Source of the DNA: Treponema bryantii
GTDB lineage: Bacteria; Spirochaetota; Spirochaetia; Treponematales; Treponemataceae
Length of the DNA stretch: 64,000 nucleotides
Direction of reading: 5' to 3'
Assembly: GCF_900111035.1 (NCBI RefSeq)
Contig: NZ_FOFU01000001.1
Span: 318,558 to 382,557 of the forward strand
Below, piece by piece: positions 18,184 to 25,405 of this stretch; the stretch's first letter is position 1, and each line of letters begins with the position of its first letter. Position numbers and translations under genes: made by a program. The notes below the pieces were generated by a model. The model ran no database searches and was not told the DNA's origin. It saw only the letters and a list, made by a program, of their open reading frames with translations.

Positions 18184-18831
18184 ATGGAAGACGATATCCT
18201 GACTATCGAAGAAGTAGCAAAATACCTTCGTGTATCAGACAGAACAGTTTATGATTGGGCTCAGAAGGGCGAAATTCCTGCCGGAAAAATCGGTACTGTA
18301 TGGCGTTTTAAGAAATCAGAAGTAGAAAACTGGGTAAATGCCCGCCTTTCTTCAGATTCTACAAAGCAGGCTGAACAGACTGTACAGGTAAGAAATATAC
18401 TTTCGCCAGATAGAATTGTATTTATCAGCCAGACTTCAAAACATGATGCTCTTGTTGAGCTTGCAGATGTTCTTGCTACTGCACCTCAGGTAAAGGATGG
18501 CGCTGAACTTACACAGGAAATCCTTAAGCGCGAAGAACTTATGTCTACAGCTATTGGTCGTGGAATTGCAATTCCTCATGTTCGTCTTTCTTCAGTAACT
18601 GACCTTGTTATGGCTGTTGGTGTTTGCCGTAAGCCAATTGCAGATTTCCAGACAATTGATGATCAGCCTGTAAATCTTCTTTTCATGATTGCTGCAGCTT
18701 ACAATCAGCATTCATATTATCTTAAGACAATTTCTCACTTCAGTGCAAAGTTCAAAGACAAGGATTTGCGTGATGCAATGCTTTCAGCTTTGAATGAAAA
18801 AGAAGTTTACGACCTTCTTATGAAGGCTTAA
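18184..18831 (+). CDS. DNA-binding helix-turn-helix fused to PTS IIA (PtsN-like)
   Basis: The first 55 residues (TIEEVAKYLRVSDRTVYDWA...GTVWRFKKSEVENWV) are an excisionase/MerR-type winged helix. Residues 70-215 are a IIA domain of the nitrogen/fructose type, with the phosphorylatable histidine in GIAIPHVR. IIA domains accept phosphate from HPr. With no sugar permease domain attached, this one probably reports phosphotransfer state and couples it directly to DNA binding. Treponema species are known to keep an incomplete, regulatory PTS. GAGG precedes the ATG. The stop codon abuts the stop of the convergent gene with no base between. Confidence 0.88.
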   Translation: MEDDILTIEEVAKYLRVSDRTVYDWAQKGEIPAGKIGTVWRFKKSEVENWVNARLSSDSTKQAEQTVQVRNILSPDRIVFISQTSKHDALVELADVLATAPQVKDGAELTQEILKREELMSTAIGRGIAIPHVRLSSVTDLVMAVGVCRKPIADFQTIDDQPVNLLFMIAAAYNQHSYYLKTISHFSAKFKDKDLRDAMLSALNEKEVYDLLMKA

Positions 18832-20031
18832 TTATTCTCTAAAGCTGACCGGAATCCACTTAGTCCGGTCAGCGTGATTCTGCGCAATCATTCCCCAGGT
18901 AATCTTGGCGGTTGTTTCACCAAAAAGATATTCTCTTCCATCTTCCATAGTGAATGTTTGACCTGGGGCTGGAATATCAGTTACAACCATTGCATGTGAA
19001 TATTCTCTGGAAATCACAATCGCTGTATCAATTCCTGTATAATTCAACAAAACACTTACCAGCATACTTCTGCTGTCACAATCACTGACTTTTCCGCTAA
19101 TACTGGCAGGTAAACTTGTTAAATCAGATTCATTTTTAGAGGCTGCTCTCTGATAGCTGAAAGTCTGTACCCAGCTTAAAAGAGCCTGTGCATATTTTAT
19201 ATCAGCATCCTGTGGTTTAGATTTTTTTAATTCAGGATAGAGCGCATTATAAATATCACCGGCAGTCTGCTGAAGACGTCCGGCATTATCGCGGTAAATC
19301 ATTCTGTAATAACGCTGCCATGCTTCTTTCCACATTTTATGATTTGCATAAAGTGTAAGTACTGCATATTCAAGGTCAATTACGAATTTTGCTGCTACTT
19401 CGTCGCTCTTATCCAGACTGGTTTTAATCTGCTGACCGCCTATATTTACAGAGAATGCTTTTCTTCCTTCCGGCGGAAAGGCATAACTTGTAATGATTCC
19501 TGGTGTATTTAAGAATTCAGAATCTATACAAAGTGAATTTATTGTAGAAATAATAAACTGTTCACAGGCTTTTTGATTTGCTGGTGCATAACAGAGTAAA
19601 AGAACATAATAATTCTGAATTTTAAGAGGTGCCGTAACTGCCCATCCAAAGTAATTGTCATCCAGAGTCATTGTAAAAGTACTGATTCCGCAAGGTGTGC
19701 CATTCCAGTTGAAAGAATCAGTATCGCCTTTAGCATTAAGTTTTGTAAGATTAGTTTTAAGAACTTCTGAAGCGTTTTTTGATTTTTCTTCTGTTATTTT
19801 CATCACAAGGGTAACCGGAATATTTGGATGTGAAAAAAAATAAGACATGCCATCTTCTGTATAATCTGCTATTTCAAAACCTTCTGGAATATCTAAAGAA
19901 AAGCCAAAATCTCTATCTGTTATTTTCTCTGCATAAACGTTAGAAAAAGAAAAAATGAAAAGGATAAATAATAATCCTGTACGTAAAAAACTTACTTTTG
20001 AATATTGCTTGAATAACTGAAATCTTGTCAT
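18832..20031 (-). CDS. Exported protein with transglutaminase-like fold
   Basis: This 399-residue protein has a signal peptide ending near VYA-EKITDRDFG. An N-terminal domain (about 35-170, FSLDIPEGFEIADY) of the kind seen in lipoprotein-like stress proteins comes first. The C-terminal region at about 270-399 carries a papain/transglutaminase-type site: SDCDSRSMLVSVLL (Cys), REYSHAMVV (His) and a following acidic residue. The Cys-His spacing is compatible with activity. Members of this superfamily act as peptidases or as inactive binding domains; I cannot tell which. GGAGG lies before the ATG. Confidence 0.65.
   Translation of the reverse strand: MTRFQLFKQYSKVSFLRTGLLFILFIFSFSNVYAEKITDRDFGFSLDIPEGFEIADYTEDGMSYFFSHPNIPVTLVMKITEEKSKNASEVLKTNLTKLNAKGDTDSFNWNGTPCGISTFTMTLDDNYFGWAVTAPLKIQNYYVLLLCYAPANQKACEQFIISTINSLCIDSEFLNTPGIITSYAFPPEGRKAFSVNIGGQQIKTSLDKSDEVAAKFVIDLEYAVLTLYANHKMWKEAWQRYYRMIYRDNAGRLQQTAGDIYNALYPELKKSKPQDADIKYAQALLSWVQTFSYQRAASKNESDLTSLPASISGKVSDCDSRSMLVSVLLNYTGIDTAIVISREYSHAMVVTDIPAPGQTFTMEDGREYLFGETTAKITWGMIAQNHADRTKWIPVSFRE
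18844..18873. terminator. Strong hairpin inside the 3' end of the transglutaminase-like gene
   Basis: GCTGACCGGA (18844-18853) and TCCGGTCAGC (18864-18873) form a perfect 10-bp GC-rich stem with a 10-base loop. It lies within the last codons of the minus-strand gene, just beyond the stop of the plus-strand PTS IIA gene. T-runs are weak on both sides. It may end plus-strand transcription or protect a 3' end. Confidence 0.45.
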
Positions 20032-20053
20032 TTTGTAAAGCCTCCGTTATGAT
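20025..20053 (+). promoter_or_regulatory. Predicted leaderless promoter of the RluA-type gene
   Basis: TTGTCA (20025-20030), 17 bases, TATGAT (20048-20053), then six bases to the ATG at 20060. The -35 overlaps the start codon of the divergent gene. Confidence 0.55.
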
Positions 20054-20059
20054 TATCGG

Positions 20060-20719
20060 ATGAATATGATTCCTATTATATACGAGAATGATGAAATAAT
20101 AATCATAAATAAACCATCGGGACTTGCCGTACAGGGGGGACAGGGAGTTGTTCATTCTGTAGACCGCGATTTTGCAGAACAGGTTGGTTATAAAATCTAT
20201 CTGGTTCATCGTCTGGATAAAGATACAAGCGGGCTTATGGTTGTTGCAAAAAATCCTGTTGCAGCTGGTAAATGGACTAAGCTAATTGGTTCTAAGATTG
20301 TTAAAAAAGAATATCTTGCCTTATGTGCTGGAAAAATGCCTTCTAAATCTGGTGTAATAAATGAAGAAATAGTTCAGCATGGAGATTCAAAAACTGCAGT
20401 AACAAAATATAAGGTTGAAAAAGAAACTGATATTGTACAGACAGGACCTGATAATCAGCCTGTTTCAATTCATTTGAGTCTTATCCGTCTTATGCTTGAA
20501 ACCGGCCGCATGCATCAAATTCGCATTCATCTTTCAAAAAATGGATGTCCTATTGCGGGTGATGATCAGCATGGAAACTTTAAATTGAATAAACAGCTTA
20601 AAAAGCTTGCTGGAATTAAGCGACTTCAGCTTTCTGCAGTTCGGCTTACAATTCCTCTGGAAGGGAAAGACAAAACTTTTGAAGTTTCAGCTCCTTTTGA
20701 TTTTAAGTTTGAAGAATAG
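20060..20719 (+). CDS. RluA-family pseudouridine synthase
   Basis: The 219 residues form a compact catalytic domain: NKPSGLAVQGG, the hallmark HRLDKDTSGLMVVAKN with the catalytic aspartate near residue 57, and RMHQIRIHLS near residue 153. It isomerises specific uridines to pseudouridine in rRNA or tRNA. The S4 RNA-binding domain of the larger RluC/RluD proteins is missing, so it is of the small RluA or YlyB-like type, and its target base is unknown. There is no ribosome binding site, and the promoter places transcription start at this ATG. A second ATG at 20066 is possible. Confidence 0.9.
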   Translation: MNMIPIIYENDEIIIINKPSGLAVQGGQGVVHSVDRDFAEQVGYKIYLVHRLDKDTSGLMVVAKNPVAAGKWTKLIGSKIVKKEYLALCAGKMPSKSGVINEEIVQHGDSKTAVTKYKVEKETDIVQTGPDNQPVSIHLSLIRLMLETGRMHQIRIHLSKNGCPIAGDDQHGNFKLNKQLKKLAGIKRLQLSAVRLTIPLEGKDKTFEVSAPFDFKFEE

Positions 20720-20744
20720 TCTACTACCAAATCTGTCGTAGTCG

Positions 20745-20753
20745 TGCTATAAT
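20745..20753 (+). promoter_or_regulatory. Extended -10 promoter candidate for bactofilin
   Basis: TGCTATAAT is a perfect extended -10 (TG, one base, TATAAT). The -35 position (TACCAA) is poor, which extended -10 promoters tolerate. It lies 51 bases before the bactofilin ATG. Confidence 0.45.
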
Positions 20754-20803
20754 AGTATAGAAAATAAGTAGATAAAAACCTCATAAAAAGGTAGAATAAT
20801 AAT

Positions 20804-21178
20804 ATGTTTGATGTGAAAGATACAGATTTCTTCGATATGGAAGAAGAAGCTTTTGATACAATTGTAGAAAATGATATTGCTTTTACCGGCAAAATAAAAA
20901 TGAAAAAAGCATTTATGATTCGCGGCAAGGTTAATGGAACTATTGATTCAACAAGTGATCTTGTTATTGATTCTGATGCTGTCGTTAATGCTGATATTAC
21001 TGCTGAACGTGTTCTAATTCGCGGAAAAGTAAAGGGTAATGTAATAGGAAATAAATTGATTTTTATTACTGCTTCTGGTTCTCTTGATGGAGACATTACA
21101 ACTGCAAAGGTTGTGCTTGAACCTGGCTGTATATTTACTGGAAAATGTTCAATGGTGAGAAGTGAAAATGAAAAATAA
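20804..21178 (+). CDS. Bactofilin (polymer-forming cytoskeletal protein)
   Basis: The 124 residues are one bactofilin beta-helix with short repeated rungs (IAFTGKIKMKKAFMIRGKVNG, then GTIDSTSDLVID, ADITAERVLIRGKVKGNV, DGDITTAKVVL). Bactofilins polymerise without nucleotide at the inner membrane and organise cell-shape or murein-modifying proteins. A second, more diverged bactofilin is encoded at 60.8 kb. The acidic N-terminal tail (DVKDTDFFDMEEEAF) could bind a partner. AAGG precedes the ATG. The 3' end overlaps the next gene by 17 bases. Confidence 0.92.
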   Translation: MFDVKDTDFFDMEEEAFDTIVENDIAFTGKIKMKKAFMIRGKVNGTIDSTSDLVIDSDAVVNADITAERVLIRGKVKGNVIGNKLIFITASGSLDGDITTAKVVLEPGCIFTGKCSMVRSENEK

Positions 21179-21800
21179 GCTAATTATTTGTATCGTTTTT
21201 TTGATGACTTTTACATCTCTGTTTGCTCAGACTACTACAGCAAAACAGGATGCACTTGTTTTGTACCATAATGGAAAATATCGTGAAGCTGTTCAGGTTT
21301 GTGAAGAAGAGCTTCAGTCAAATCCAAACCGCGTTGAATCTTATGTTGTAATGTGCTGGGCACTTGTAAAGAATAAGCAGTATGCTGAAGCAGAAGAGCG
21401 TGCAATAGAAGGGCTTGTAATCAGTCCTTATGATTTACGACTTATTGAAGTTCTCGGTGAAGCAAAATATTATCTTGGAAAAAATACTGGAGCAATGGAA
21501 CAGTTTAGAAAATACGTTGCCAGTGCACCAGAAAGCGGTTCTCGTGTAGGACTTGCTTATTATTATATGGGTGAAATTTTTATTCGTCAGGCCCGCTATC
21601 AGCATGCAGATATAGCACTTTCTTCTGCAGTTAAAAAAGAACCATTGCTTGATACATGGTGGGTAAGACTTGGTTATGCCCGTGAAATGGCTGGAAATTA
21701 TTACGAAGCAGTAACTGCTTATGATGAAGCTTTAAGACTCAATTCTTCTTCTGTAGATGCATCTCGTGGTAGAGAACGTGTAAACGCAAAACTTCAGTAA
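21162..21800 (+). CDS. Exported TPR protein
   Basis: The 212-residue protein begins with a signal peptide (KNKLIICIVFLMTFTSLFA-Q) and then has about four tetratricopeptide repeats (HNGKYREAVQVCEEELQSNP, NKQYAEAEERAIEGLVISP, and GNYYEAVTAYDEALRLNSSS at the end). TPR domains bind protein partners in the periplasm. The coding start overlaps the bactofilin gene, and the second ATG at 21168 is an equally good start. Overlap with bactofilin suggests a shared role in envelope or shape assembly. Confidence 0.8.
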   Translation: MKMKNKLIICIVFLMTFTSLFAQTTTAKQDALVLYHNGKYREAVQVCEEELQSNPNRVESYVVMCWALVKNKQYAEAEERAIEGLVISPYDLRLIEVLGEAKYYLGKNTGAMEQFRKYVASAPESGSRVGLAYYYMGEIFIRQARYQHADIALSSAVKKEPLLDTWWVRLGYAREMAGNYYEAVTAYDEALRLNSSSVDASRGRERVNAKLQ

Positions 21801-21822
21801 ATTAGCAGTAAATAATAAGATT

Positions 21823-23256
21823 GTGAGTGAAATTAGAATAGAAACACTGGGCTGCAGGCTTAATCAGATTGAAAGTGAAGCCACAGCTCAATTTTTTACA
21901 GATGCAGGTTTTTCTGTTTCAATGGAAGGGCTGACTTCTTCTTCAGATACAGATGAAACTACCTTACTTAGCATAATCAATACATGTACGGTAACTCAAA
22001 AAGCGGAGCAAAAGGCAAGACGATTGATTCGACTTATGCTCAAAAAATTTCCATCTGCCGTTATAATTGTTACCGGTTGCTATGCACAGTTATCCGAAAA
22101 ACAGATCTCAGAAATTGATCCCCGTATTTGTGTAATAGGCGGGCAGATGAAAAGCAGGCTTTCAACAGTTCCAGCTCTGCTTAAAGAAACAAAGGAAACT
22201 GTAGACTGGAATCCTTTAAGTTTTGCAAAATCCATTAAAAAGAATATTACTTCTGCACCTCAGCTTAAACCCGGCTTCCCGGAAGATTCTTTTAAGCTTT
22301 CTGCAACTTCATTCCTGTCTCATAGCAGGGCAAGTCTTAAAATCCAGGATGGCTGTAATAATAACTGTGCTTTTTGTGCAATTCATATTGCAAGAGGGCA
22401 TAGTGTTTCGATAGATGTTCAGACTGCAATTGATCGTGTTCAGGAGCTTGAAGCAAAAGGACAAGAGGAAGTAGTTCTTACCTCTGTAAATATTGGTCAG
22501 TATAGAGGTGAATATAATGGCGAATATTATAATTTTACAGAATTGCTTGCTTTGCTTTTAGCAAAAACAAATAAAATACATTTTAGAATTTCGAGTCTGT
22601 ATCCAGATGTTGTAGATGAAAAGTTCTGCCGTGTAATTTCAGATGATAGGGTTCAGCCTCATTTTCATATTTCAGTGCAGAGTGGAAGTTCAAAGATTCT
22701 GGCAGCCATGAACCGTCCTTATAGTGTTCAGTCTGTTATTGATGCCTGTAAGAGACTCAATATGGCTAAGAATAAACCTTTTCTTGCCTGTGATATTATT
22801 ACAGGTTTTCCTGGCGAAACAGATGAAGATTTTGAGCAGACAATGCATTTATGCAAGGAATGTGATTTTGCCTGGGTGCATGCTTTTCCATATTCAGAAA
22901 GACCCGGCACTGTAGCTGTGACAATGAAAAATAAAGTTCCTCAGTCTGTATCAGGCGAACGTGCAAAAACTCTCACAGATTGGGCAGTGGCTCAGAAAAT
23001 AAAATATGTTGAACAGTTTATTGATACAGAACACAAAGCTGTATTGGAAACTGTAAAAAGGCCAATGGCTTTAGCAGCAGGCGGAAAGCAGAGTCGATTT
23101 ATCTATCATGCAGTAACTGATAATTTTATTCACTGTGAAATTATTTCTGATAAACAGATTGCTGCTAATCAAATGCTAAAAATCAGACTTACAAAGGTTC
23201 TTTCAGAAAGAATAAAAAAGGGGGGAGATATAGAATCTTCTGCAGAATTTTTATAA
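21823..23256 (+). CDS. mtaB: tRNA t6A37 methylthiotransferase MtaB
   Basis: This 477-residue radical SAM enzyme has the N-terminal UPF0004 domain with three cluster cysteines (TLGCRLNQIE, NTCTVT, TGCYAQ). The radical SAM motif CNNNCAFCA follows near residue 185, and a C-terminal region of TRAM type ends the protein. It adds a methylthio group to N6-threonylcarbamoyl-adenosine at tRNA position 37, stabilising ANN codon reading. The GCRLNQ signature fits MtaB rather than MiaB or RimO. The start is GTG. It sits before tRNA-Pro but is not otherwise linked to it. Confidence 0.93.
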   Translation: MSEIRIETLGCRLNQIESEATAQFFTDAGFSVSMEGLTSSSDTDETTLLSIINTCTVTQKAEQKARRLIRLMLKKFPSAVIIVTGCYAQLSEKQISEIDPRICVIGGQMKSRLSTVPALLKETKETVDWNPLSFAKSIKKNITSAPQLKPGFPEDSFKLSATSFLSHSRASLKIQDGCNNNCAFCAIHIARGHSVSIDVQTAIDRVQELEAKGQEEVVLTSVNIGQYRGEYNGEYYNFTELLALLLAKTNKIHFRISSLYPDVVDEKFCRVISDDRVQPHFHISVQSGSSKILAAMNRPYSVQSVIDACKRLNMAKNKPFLACDIITGFPGETDEDFEQTMHLCKECDFAWVHAFPYSERPGTVAVTMKNKVPQSVSGERAKTLTDWAVAQKIKYVEQFIDTEHKAVLETVKRPMALAAGGKQSRFIYHAVTDNFIHCEIISDKQIAANQMLKIRLTKVLSERIKKGGDIESSAEFL

Positions 23257-23283
23257 ATTTTTCAAAAAATCGTGTTTAAGCAC

Positions 23284-23312
23284 TTGATTAAAATACGAAA
23301 AACGTATATATT
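23284..23312 (+). promoter_or_regulatory. tRNA-Pro promoter
   Basis: TTGATT (23284-23289), 17 bases, TATATT (23307-23312), 13 bases before the tRNA 5' end. The same -10 and spacing recur at tRNA-Glu and tmRNA. Confidence 0.6.
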
Positions 23313-23325
23313 AATTTACATGCAA

Positions 23326-23398
23326 CGGGCAATAGCGCAGCTGGTAGCGCGTCTGGTTTGGGACCAGGATGTCGGGGGTTCAAATCCCTCTTGCCCGA
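23326..23398 (+). tRNA. tRNA-Pro (anticodon TGG)
   Basis: The acceptor arms CGGGCAA and TTGCCCG pair fully. The anticodon arm is TCTGG-TTTGGGA-CCAGG, giving anticodon TGG. The T arm is GGGGG-TTCAAAT-CCCTC with discriminator A at 23398. CCA is not encoded. It reads proline CCN codons. Confidence 0.95.
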
Positions 23399-23402
23399 TC
23401 TA

Positions 23403-23429
23403 AGACTCTCAGTAATGAGAGTCTTTTTT
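23403..23429 (+). terminator. tRNA-Pro terminator
   Basis: AGACTCTCA and TGAGAGTCT form a perfect 9-bp stem with a GTAA loop, followed by six T's. Confidence 0.85.
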
Positions 23430-23449
23430 ATTTAACTTCAGAGTTCTTG

Positions 23450-23505
23450 CCCCGACATCCTGCGGATGTCGCCCTCATTCGCTCCCGCTCATTCGGAGCT
23501 TTTTT
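23450..23505. repeat. Intergenic double hairpin with an inverted tRNA-Pro segment
   Basis: CGACATCC (23453-23460) and GGATGTCG (23464-23471) make an 8-bp stem. GCTCC (23481-23485) and GGAGC (23495-23499) make a second stem followed by six T's (23500-23505), a possible plus-strand terminator. CCCCGACATCCTG (23450-23462) is the reverse complement of 13 bases inside the tRNA-Pro gene just upstream. Confidence 0.5.
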
Positions 23506-23509
23506 GTGG

Positions 23510-25327
23510 TTATATACTTGTTGAGAAGCCGTTTATCATGTCTGCTACTTTGTTTGTGGCGGAGAGGTTTCGGTCTGATGCTGTTACTGCTGCTTCTGCT
23601 GTTGCTTTCATTTCATCCATACGAATCGTTACATTGTTTGATTTATTCATAGTGCTTTCTGCAAGGGTATTCAATGCTCGAATTCCTTCAAATACACGTT
23701 CGCTTTCGCCTTTCATATGAGATGAAGCTGATGTAATGTCTTTTGTTGTTCCTTCAAGAGTAAGCATTGCATTCAGAATATTTTCTGCACCAATACGCTC
23801 TTCATTCATTCCTGACTGAACTTCATCAATTAACTGCTGGAGATGTTGAATCTTATCACTTACGCTTGCAAAATTACTTGCAGATTTTGTTGAAGATGAA
23901 ACAATCTCTGTAATTGCTTCTGAAATACCCTGGAGCAACTGTGAAATGGAAGCAGATTGCTTTGCAGAGGTTTCTGCAAGAGTTCTGATTTCGCCTGCAA
24001 CGACAGCAAATCCTTTTCCTGCTTCGCCGGCATGTGAAGCTTCGATTGCAGCGTTCATAGCAAGGAGATTTGTTTTACTTGCAATTGAGGCAATGGAAGC
24101 ATTTGCAGTAAGAAGGTGTTCACTTTGCTGAGCAATATTTCCAATCTGAGTAGTAACACTTGCCTGTTGATTCTGTCCTTCAGTTGCTTCCTTTACAAGA
24201 AGTTTATATTCTTCAAGAATCTCATTTACGTTCTTATCAACAGATTTAATGTTTGCTGTAATTTCTTCGATTACAGAAGATGATTCCTGAATAGCAGCAG
24301 ACTGTTCTTTAAGCTTTAAGTCCAGACTGTTAATCTCAGATTCTACAGATTGCATTCCGTCTGTAATACCTTCAACCTTATCAGATTGTTCTGTAATACT
24401 GCTTGAAATATCAAGGATATCTTTTGTAGCAGCTGACAGAACTTTAATATGATCTCCCATTTTATTTGAAAGTTCATTTCCAGTTTCATCAAGAATACCG
24501 GTTTCTCCCTGCAACTGCATAATAAGTTTATTGAGACTTTCAATAACTCCATTACAATGTGATGCAAGCTGTGAAAGTTCGTTATTTCCCTGTTCTGGAA
24601 TTTTAAATGTAAGATCAGCCTTTCCAGATGCAATCTGCTCCATTGCAGTGGAAATAGTTTTCATTGTACCAAAGATTCTTGAAGTAAATAAAGAAAGAAG
24701 AAGAATTCCTATAACAAGAACAATTATACTTACAATACCAATACTGATAATTCTCCGTTTCAGCATCTGAAGAATTACATCAACATTAAAATCGACACCA
24801 ATAAAACCAACAACCTTTCCCTGAGAATTCTTGATTCCTTTATAGGTTGAAATAGAGTAGCCCCAGCGGTCCTGTTTTTCGAGACCTGATGAATGAATTC
24901 CACCATCCTGCATAGCAAGGAATGGACCGTCTCCATAAGCAGAGATATCTTCATGAGTTCCTAAAGGAGAAAAGTTTTCTTCATCACTAGGATCGCATGA
25001 ACCATCTATGATATATCTGTAGACATTTCCTCCAACAGGAGCCATCGTATATAAATATTGACAATTGATTGTATTCTTTATAGTAAGAAGCGCAATTCTG
25101 GCTTCTTCATAATATGGATCATTTACAGAAGGGCTTTTTGCAAGTGCTTCGAATTTATCTCCATCAATTACAGCACCTGCTTTTTCTGCAATTGGATATC
25201 CCTGTTCTGCACAAAGTGCAACACCGGTATTAATAATGCTGTAAGCAGAAAAAACACCCATTACAGAGCTTGAAATAAGTATAAATAGTCCGAAAACAAC
25301 AATAAATCTGGTTCTTAAAGAATGCAT
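23510..25327 (-). CDS. Methyl-accepting chemotaxis protein
   Basis: The 605 residues have a membrane segment (FIVVFGLFILISSSVMGVFSAY), a Cache-like periplasmic sensor of about 150 residues (DPYYEEARIALLTIKNTI, GFIGVDFNVD), a second membrane segment and a HAMP domain. The cytoplasmic signalling hairpin has its conserved tip SKTNLLAMNAAIEASHAGEAGKGFAVVAGEIRTLAE. It senses an unknown small ligand and controls CheA through CheW (4.8 kb). I start it at ATG 25327: the longer reading to 25384 passes through a perfect terminator hairpin. Its ribosome site GAGG lies inside that hairpin's 3' arm. Confidence 0.95.
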   Translation of the reverse strand: MHSLRTRFIVVFGLFILISSSVMGVFSAYSIINTGVALCAEQGYPIAEKAGAVIDGDKFEALAKSPSVNDPYYEEARIALLTIKNTINCQYLYTMAPVGGNVYRYIIDGSCDPSDEENFSPLGTHEDISAYGDGPFLAMQDGGIHSSGLEKQDRWGYSISTYKGIKNSQGKVVGFIGVDFNVDVILQMLKRRIISIGIVSIIVLVIGILLLSLFTSRIFGTMKTISTAMEQIASGKADLTFKIPEQGNNELSQLASHCNGVIESLNKLIMQLQGETGILDETGNELSNKMGDHIKVLSAATKDILDISSSITEQSDKVEGITDGMQSVESEINSLDLKLKEQSAAIQESSSVIEEITANIKSVDKNVNEILEEYKLLVKEATEGQNQQASVTTQIGNIAQQSEHLLTANASIASIASKTNLLAMNAAIEASHAGEAGKGFAVVAGEIRTLAETSAKQSASISQLLQGISEAITEIVSSSTKSASNFASVSDKIQHLQQLIDEVQSGMNEERIGAENILNAMLTLEGTTKDITSASSHMKGESERVFEGIRALNTLAESTMNKSNNVTIRMDEMKATAEAAVTASDRNLSATNKVADMINGFSTSI

Positions 25328-25372
25328 AAAAAACCTCGTTGTAATATATGTAAATATTTTACAACGAGGTTT
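25328..25372 (-). terminator. Terminator hairpin between thrS and the chemoreceptor gene, holding the latter's ribosome site
   Basis: On the minus strand a perfect 14-bp stem (arms 25372-25359 and 25344-25331) with a 14-base loop is followed by a T-run to 25328. It ends thrS transcription. The GAGG in its 3' arm is also the only ribosome site for the chemoreceptor ATG at 25327, so the structure would hide it. Confidence 0.8.
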
Positions 25373-25405
25373 CTGCTTTTTCAAATAAATTTATTTAATT
25401 TGAAA

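Noticed and set aside
25328-25384. Nineteen-residue extension at the N-terminus of the chemoreceptor
   Set aside because: It would be encoded by the terminator hairpin of thrS, while ATG 25327 has its own GAGG site and leads directly into the membrane segment.
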